DNA of 64,000 bases from Meconema thalassinum. Lineage: Eukaryota; Arthropoda; Insecta; Orthoptera; Tettigoniidae. The translations under genes were made by a program, and so were the position numbers. The stretch is from positions 52,635,265-52,699,264 of the forward strand of contig OX336393.1 of assembly GCA_946902985.2 (NCBI GenBank). The letters run 5' to 3'. Shown here in pieces: positions 57,596 to 64,000 of the stretch. The notes beneath the pieces were generated by a model, which saw nothing but the letters and a program-made list of their open reading frames with translations, was not told where the DNA came from and searched no databases. How positions within the stretch are numbered: position 1 is the first letter of the stretch; the number at the start of each line of letters is the position of its first letter.

Positions 57596-58047
57596 CCCTT
57601 TAAGGAGTATTGTCGTTCTGGAACGTCACAATTTCACAACATTTAAGGAGTAAGAGTATAGACCAAATCAGGACCAAAATTAGTAAAAAATGCATTGTTT
57701 TTTTTTAAATTTATGACAGTTCTAATTAAACATAGTGTTTACATACCAAAAACATGCTTTAGGCTCAAAATACCCTAAAATACAACGTTTCAGAACTTTG
57801 TTTTTGTATGAAAGTCTTCAAAACATGGATATACACATAATCCCACATTGCATTCTCGGCAATGAAGGGTGGTGTCTTTCCTTCATTTTATATTGCGAGA
57901 AGAATGTGAGCACACATAGCATTCTTACCGTGCAGCTAACTCTTCGCCCACCAATTTGGCTTGCTACTCCCCTCCCGGCAGCTGATACCAACCCCGCCCG
58001 ACAGCTAATATCCCTTCCCACAACGTACTGAACAGAATAACACACAG

Positions 58048-59734
58048 GCGGCTTCGGTGGCGTAGTCGGTAGCATGCTGAGCTTCTATGCCCAAAGCGGA
58101 TTCAATCCCGGCCGAAGCCGTTGGATTTTTTAAGAGCGTTAAAAATCTCTCAGTATGCGTTCCTTCAGAGGGGAAGTAAAGCAGGCGGTCCCATGTCATA
58201 GATTTATGGCATGTTAAAAAACTTTCCACTACTGTCGACCAAAATATTATGTGTACTCGAGTTTGAAGGTTGTTTGTGAAGTAACCAATAGACCTATATA
58301 AAATACAATAACATCATCATTTTCGTCGTTCTATTTTACGTTAGTTCATGTAGATTTGGAATTTTTAATTGATATTTTAATATTTTTTATCACAGTTGGA
58401 ACACAAAAAGTGCCCGTTTTTAAGCGTGTTTCAACCATGCGTCGCATTTAAGAATTATTATCTCGCAAACCTGTCATCAGATCGAATCCAAATTGTAACA
58501 CAATATACATTGGAATGTTGTGTAACTGGTTTATTAATTTCAAAATTGTGTGTGTCCAAGAAACAAAGTTGTTATCATTTTTGTAAGGTAACTTTTTCTC
58601 GGCTCGGGGTGGTTGGAAAATGTAGTTCTTGGTTGCGCTGTATTCCTTATACATCAAAAAGGTATGCTGTATGATTGTGAAATACATAAATTATTTCATT
58701 TATTTTAGATCGGTTTGTATTTGTACGGGGAATTAGGACATGGTTCACCAGTTAGCCGCTCCGGTGAAAGCTGTACAACGTTGCCAAGATGGGCTCCATC
58801 AAGCTTCATGGCTCGCCTCGCTTGGAAGTGATGGGCCCCATATCAGCAACGCTGTACAGTATTTCCCGGAGCGGCTAGCTTGTGAACCATGTCTTAAATC
58901 CCCGCACAAATACAAACCGATATAAAATAAGTGAATTAATTTACGTATTTCACAGTCATACAGCATAACTTTTTGATCTATAAGGATTACAACGCAACCA
59001 AGAACTACATTTTCCAACGACCCTGAGCCGAGAAAAAGTTACCTTACAAAAATAATAACAACTTTCGTTCTTGAACACACAAAATTGTGAAATAAATAAA
59101 CCACTTATACAACATTCCAATGTATATTGTGTTAAAATTTGGATTCGATCTGATGAAGGGTTTGTGAGATAATAATTCTTAAGTGTGACGCATGGTTGAA
59201 ACACGCTTATAAACGGGCACTTTTTGTGTTTCAACTGCGATAAAAAATATTAAAATATAAATTAAAAATTCGAAACCTACATGAACAAACGTAAAATAGA
59301 ACGATGAAAATGATGATGTTATTGGATTTTATGTAGGTCTATTGGTTACTTCACAAACAACCTTCAAACTCGAGTTTACATACTATTTTGGTCGACAGTA
59401 ATTACACCTGTGTGAAGCTAAATCGTATAGGTTATGAATGTAGGCTAAACAACGCTCATAGGTTGCTACGTTCGTTGCCAAGAGCCGACTGCGGTGGCGT
59501 CTAGTAGATAAGTTCTGAACTAGTAGTCGTTGACGGTGGCGTTTGGTGGCAAAAGTAGGAACTATTTGAAAAATTCAAAGTTGCAGTCTTTACTTGAATA
59601 AAAAAAAACAGATAACACACACTAATACAGTCATCACAATTAACACCGGTTATTAGACAGATTCTACACACACCCAAAGTACACGGGGCTACATGACCGC
59701 GTTGTTGCAGCCCCTAAACTAAGGAACCAACCAG
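58048..59734 (+). mobile_element. SINE-C split by a palindromic element
   Basis: Head half 58048-58231 and tail half 59399-59734 together make one normal-length SINE-C. Possible short duplication acacaca on both sides. The split is at ccacta|attacacc of the SINE consensus. Confidence 0.88.
58232..59398 (+). mobile_element. 1,167-bp near-perfect palindrome (foldback element, TA target)
   Basis: Starts CTGTCGACCAAAATA and ends with its reverse complement; flanked by TA at 58230-58231 and 59399-59400. The two arms of about 565 bases match base for base except for scattered substitutions, meeting at a loop of about 30 bases near 58815. TA duplication suggests mobilisation by a Tc1/mariner-type enzyme. 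Each arm has a 92-codon frame with the same layout, but these differ by many amino-acid changes and are not credible genes. Confidence 0.92.
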
Positions 59735-60119
59735 ACCAATACACACACGGAGCTTAACCATGTGTCTTCACTAATTTATTGAGGACATAATAAAGTATTT
59801 AAATCATGCTAGATATCCAAACACGAGAGCTACGCAAATCTTGGTAAATGACGTTCCAGAACGGCGCTACTCCTTTTGACGTAACAACAAAAGATGTTCT
59901 GGAACGTCAATCTGTACTCGTTAGAGGGTTAAGTTTTGGATAAAAACTTTTTAATTGCTTTCTGATTTAAAATAACACAGTAACTAAATGAAGGAAAACA
60001 AGATGTTCAGTAAAGAACATAGAGCCTACTTTCTCCTAAATGCATGGGTATTGTTATAACTCTTTGTCCTTTTCAAGGAGTATGATTGAATGTTGGTTGT
60101 AGTAGCTTGTTGAAATACA

Positions 60120-61435
60120 ACGTGCTATAGGGATATTAAACATGAATATGAGGTGCCCTTTGCTAGTGCTACCTCAGTACCAAATTTCGTTCAATTCGGT
60201 TTCACATACTCCATAAAGGTATGTAGTTGCAAAATTTGGTAGAGATCGGATGATTAGGTTAATCGTAATTTGATTTAAGCATTGAACATTCGTGTGGCCG
60301 CCATTACGTTTCAGTCAAGATGGCGGCGATATAAAACATGACACTGAGGTGCCCTTTGCTAGTGCTACCTCTGTACCAAATTTCGTTCCATTCGGTTCCA
60401 CCGTGTTCGAATTAATAGGGGGAATCAATTTTGACATAAAGATGGCCGCCACCCGCAACCTATTAGGCTAATAACCTATTAGATTGGTCATAGGATGCTC
60501 CCTCCAAAAAGGAATGTTGTTGCAATGTTTGGTAGAGATCGGATGGTTATGTTAGTCGTAATTTAACTTAAGCTTTGAACATTTGTGTGGCCGCCATTAC
60601 GTTTCTGTCAATATGGCGGCGATATAAAACATGGCACTGAGATGCCCTTTGCTAGTGCTACCTCTGTACCAAATTTCGTTCCATTCGGTTTCACCGTGTT
60701 TGAATTAATAGGGGGAATTGATTTTCACACAAAGATGGCCGCCATCCGCAAACTATTAGGCTAATGACCTAGTCATTTGTTCAAAGGATGCATCCTCTAT
60801 AAAGGTATGTTGTTGCAAAATTTGGTAGAGATCGGATGATTAGGTTAATCGTAATTTGATTTAAGCTTTGAACATTTGTGTGGCCGCCATTACGTTTCCT
60901 TCAAGATGGCGGCGATATAAAACATGACACTGAGGTGCCTTTTGTTAGTACTACCTCTGTACTAAATTTCGTTCCATTCGGTTGCACCGTGTTCGAATTA
61001 ATAGGGGGAATCGATTTTCACACAAAGATGGCCGCCATCCGCAAACTATTACGTTGATGACCTATTAGTTTGGTCAAAGGATGCTCCCCCCATAAAGGTA
61101 TGTTGTTGCAAAATTTGGTAGAGATCGGATGATTAGGTTAGTCGTAATTTGATTTAAGCTTTGAACATTTGTGTGGCCGCCATTACGTTTCCGTCAAGAT
61201 GGCGGCGATATAAAACATGACACTGAGGTGTCCTTTGCTAGTGCTATCTTTGTACCAAATTTCGTTCAATTCGCATTCACCGTGTTCGAATTGTTAGGGG
61301 GGGACAGACATTCAGAGTACACACACTCACACACACACAGACACACACACACACACACAGACACACACACATACACACACATACACAGACTCACACACAC
61401 ACATACACACACACAGACAGACACACTTTTTTCGC
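60120..61435 (+). repeat. ~293-bp tandem repeat, about four units, ending in CA-rich microsatellite
   Basis: The word ttggtagagatcggatg recurs at about 60235, 60528, 60822 and 61115. Each unit has gtgtggccgccattacgttt, gatggcggcgatataaaaca and tgtaccaaatttcgttc. The last unit runs into ggggggacagacattcagag and a (cacaca/gaca) stretch at 61318-61427. A single unit lies at 11925-12290. The 169-codon frame at 61171 is a by-product. Confidence 0.9.
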
Positions 61436-61566
61436 CCTGTGTTGATCTCATAAGTCTATTTTCATTTTTTGCAAAAATCGAAAGTAGGCTAAAAATGACT
61501 ATTTTGCCCCAGTTACATCCTACATGTTTCTCTGCCTCTAGAGGCTTCATAAGCGATTCAGTCCAG

Positions 61567-61720
61567 AACACCAAGGTGAACCGGGTTCGATTCCCGGTCA
61601 ATGCATGTGAGATTTTCGAAGTGAAATGCCATGTCCCGTGGTTCGCATTCCACGTAAAACGGAGGTCCCGTGGCTTATGATCGCGAGATTAATGGTCACG
61701 TTAAACTACAAGCTTCCTTT
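61567..61720 (+). mobile_element. SINE-B, head partly lost
   Basis: caccaaggtgaaccgggttcgattcccgg (B box region) through ttaaactacaagcttcc. First ~35 bases of the head missing. Confidence 0.8.
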
Positions 61721-61725
61721 TACAT

Positions 61726-62098
61726 TGTGAACTGAGCCAGTCGCACGAAATTTACTTACCAAATCCCGAATGGTATCACGTTTTGGACACTTGGAATTCG
61801 GAAACCGCGCCTGAAAGTTTAGTTTTACATTTTCCGTAAACCAATCGCCTTTGTGAAAAACGTATTCCACCTAAGAAGCTCTCTCTTCAGTAGTAAAAGG
61901 ATAGTCTGTATACTGTTGCACATTTCCAATAATTATCTGAACGCTCGCTTACTACAATACACACTGACGATTTCAACAGCCTACAGCCCACACTTGTGGC
62001 ATTAACTCTGTCCAGAACACCGTGCTGCCAACTGAACTGCTGATGCAACGTCTCGCAGCAGCAAGTAGGCGCTGCGGAGAACATTCCCTGGCGCACTG
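61726..62098 (-). mobile_element. DUF4817-type transposon, half copy
   Basis: Follows 45340-45730: gaactgagccagtcgcacga, cgtattccacctaagaagc, and the end gcgctgcggagaacattccc with ggcgc outside. One terminal repeat and the HTH-coding part remain; the other half is missing. Confidence 0.82.
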
Positions 62099-62500
62099 TA
62101 AAATATACAGTGAACAAAGGATTATTGTACAGGATTTTGCTCCACTGTATTGATTTCTCTATCTTAAGTTGGCAACACATTCAATGAACAGTAACCAGCT
62201 GTCCTACATGGCTAAATGTATGGTTCCGACATGTTGATAGGGGCCTGAGGCTACATTCCATCTCACTTTGTGAATGTGTGCAAGAGACTGGATATCCCTA
62301 ATTCTGCTGTTCTAAAAGTCTCAAGGGCCCACTTTCAATGCTAAGACCATCTATATAGTTGATACTTTGGTGTTTGATTTTTCACCAGATTCATTCATTC
62401 TGGATTTTTGACCTTGTTCTTTTAAAGAAATATTTTTAAATTACAAACATCATAAAAAGTTCAGTGAGGACAGACTTATTTATTATATTAAGCAGTGTCC
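62099..62500 (+). other. Intergenic, nothing recognised
   Basis: AT-rich spacer, no gene. Confidence 0.45.
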
Positions 62501-62508
62501 ACGCCTGC

Positions 62509-62780
62509 TCAACACAATTGAGATGAGGAGCATAGGCAGGCCATTCCATTCTCCTGAAGAGCTCTGTGCGGGCGGGCGTTATCGTCCACGGAAGTGAAAT
62601 TTGGGCCGAAATTGCCCTTGTAGCCTTTCACTACAGGTGACAGGATAGTATCCCTGTTATACGCCCTGGGATGTACCCGAGGGGTTCGGCGACCATACAT
62701 GGATGCCACCACCTGTTGGTATTGGTCGTGCATACGTTCACCGGGTTGTCTGCACACTCGCACTGATCTATTCTCATCGG
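62509..62780 (-). pseudogene. Tc1-type transposase fragment
   Basis: - strand frame RVCRQPGERM, YNRDTILSPVVKGY, FTSVDDNARPHRA: the second catalytic Asp region of a Tc1 transposase with an internal deletion where GGSVMVWGGI would be. Different from the 12.3-kb copy. Confidence 0.75.
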
Positions 62781-63239
62781 CACGGCCGAGTGTACACCAA
62801 CCGATAAATGGGGATTAAATCAAACTTCTTTACGTAAATTAATGGCATATTCATTCATTAATCACTTAGGCTGAATAATTGCAGTTAGAGTTTCAGGTGA
62901 AAACTTAACGTACCACTACGTCTCTTGGCCAGTAATATGCAAACCTTGTTTTGATGTGTGTACTGAAGTTTGGTAAGCTTTGTCAGGAATGCCAGCCTTG
63001 TAAACAAGGAAGCCATAAATAAATTTTAAAAATACCATAGATGGTATGTTTCTGAATACATTAAAACACAGTAATGGACACAATGTACCCAGGAGACTTC
63101 GAAGGTTTGTGATATGAATTCCAGTTTGTCTAGATAAGTGTGTGCTAAGGGCTATCTCCACATTCGTCAGCCCCTCTTGAAATGCTTTACCGTCAGTTCT
63201 CATTTACAACTCCCTCCTCTCTGACTCTGCAGAAACAGG
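62781..63239 (+). other. Intergenic, nothing recognised
   Basis: No supported feature apart from a short (atc)n at 63246-63258 that is the tail of the neighbouring LINE. Confidence 0.45.
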
Positions 63240-64000
63240 AATAATCATCATCATCATCTAGCACAGTTTCCAGCCACTGGCCAGGTCTGTTTGGAACACA
63301 AGTCCCTCCAAAGTCTTCTGTCTTCCCACCATCTCTCAGCCTCCACCCTTGTCCAGTCTTCTCCTCTCTTCTTCACGCTTTCAGCCACCTGTCTCTCAGT
63401 CTCTTTCCTTCCCACTTCGTCTCGTGTCATCCTCCTGGGTATCCTCTTCTCCTCCATTCGTTTTACATGTCCATACCATCTAAGTCTAGATTTCTCTATA
63501 CCATCCTGTAATGGTTCCTCCTTCATTAATTCTCTGGTCCTCTCATTTCTTATTCTGTCCATCTTTGTAGCTCCAATACTGCTTCTCAAGAACCTCATCT
63601 CACTGGCCTGTATTTTGCTCTTCTCCCTTCCTTTCATAACCCAGGTCTCCGAGGCATACATCAGGATAGGGACATAGTACGTCCGATATATGATCTTTTT
63701 GCTGTTCTGAGGGACATCCTTGCTCCATAACATGCTTCTCACACTCCTCCGGAATGCTTCTGCATGTCTCCCCTGCTCATTTATTTCTCTATCGTTTCTT
63801 CCATTATCTTGTATCATGCTTCCCAGATACTTGAAACTCTCCACTTTTTCAGCTGTTCCCCACCAATTGTTATTCCCGTTGTGGTTCTTTCCTTCTTCCT
63901 TGTTGTGATCACCATCTCACACTTATTTATGCTAAATTTCATCCCATATCCTTGTATTATTCCTTCCCACACGTCCAACTGTTCCTGTACCTCCTCCTCC
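63240..64000 (-). mobile_element. LINE reverse transcriptase C-terminus, runs off the window
   Basis: - strand: KINKCEMVITTRKKE-type palm (63900-64000), ESFKYLGSMIQDNG, RSMLWSKDVPQNSKKIIYRTYY, YASETWVMKGREKSK, SRLRWYGHVKRMEEKR, ending near 63254 with an (atg)n tail. 196 codons are open at the 3' end; at least one frameshift near 63860. Same family as 13284-13880. The 5' part is outside the window or lost. Confidence 0.82.

Larger units (their letters stand above)
57596..59928 (+). mobile_element. TTAA-flanked piggyBac-type element hosting two nested insertions
   Basis: Ends CCCTTTAAGGAGTA and, reversed, CCCTCTAACGAGTA (11 of 14), with TTAA at 57592-57595 and 59929-59932. Removing SINE-C and the palindrome leaves about 650 bp. 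The word gttctggaac, or its partner gttccagaac, occurs three times near the ends (57615, 59853, 59896). No transposase. Confidence 0.75.

Noticed and set aside
58396..59234. Mirrored 92-codon frames in the palindrome arms
   Set aside because: Same DNA in inverse orientation; arm differences change many amino acids, so no sign of selection for protein.
61171..61680. 169-codon frame rich in His/Thr
   Set aside because: Runs through the CA-rich microsatellite and a SINE; translation artefact.

Overview
This window is insect nuclear DNA. It carries one recognisable host gene: the 3' part of a cysteine-rich transmembrane BMP regulator of the CRIM1 family, on the + strand. Twelve coding exons lie between 2807 and 46422. 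They encode about 852 residues that splice into one open frame, and every internal exon is phase 1-1. The insect assignment rests on the large introns, the transposon families (DUF4817-type element, mariner, piggyBac-like TTAA elements, Penelope-like element) and the many tRNA-headed SINEs. A hemimetabolous (polyneopteran-like) insect is my guess, not something the sequence proves. The 5' end of the gene (signal peptide, IGFBP-like domain) lies before base 1.

Protein layout in the window: three degenerate VWC-like modules (exons at 2807, 10386, 15045); two canonical ten-cysteine VWC domains (16065, 24644); four antistasin-like domains (27614, 31025); a 51-base exon (32630) that supplies the first cysteine of the next VWC (35352); two VWC domains in one exon (42728); a sixth VWC (44332); and a last exon (46091) with the transmembrane helix and a short cytoplasmic tail. 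In vertebrate CRIM1 this kind of protein binds BMPs at the cell surface and in the secretory pathway. The same role is inferred here.

The introns and the 17.5 kb after the stop codon are made mostly of transposons and their remains. From left to right: SINEs (0-1.5 kb); Penelope 3' remnants (2.0 and 4.8 kb); a 752-codon non-LTR reverse transcriptase on the - strand (6.0-8.3 kb); a 0.7-kb hAT-type element (9.4-10.1 kb); a Tc1 pseudogene (12.3-13.1 kb); a 4.04-kb TTAA-flanked element holding 16 copies of a ~127-bp repeat (16.5-20.5 kb); a mariner split by a 715-bp TTAA element (22.6-24.4 kb); LINE fragments (26-32 kb); a palindromic tRNA-like element split by a probable solo LTR (35.6-37.4 kb); and a tandem Penelope-like element with GIY-YIG endonuclease, flanked by 13-base target duplications (38.8-42.3 kb).

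Downstream of the gene are a DUF4817-type DNA transposon (45 kb), SINEs, LINE ends, a three-level nest (57.6-59.9 kb: TTAA element containing a SINE containing a 1,167-bp palindrome at a TA site), a 293-bp repeat array (60.1-61.4 kb) and another LINE at the right edge. SINE-A to SINE-F are labels coined here for sequence families seen in the window. They are not database names.
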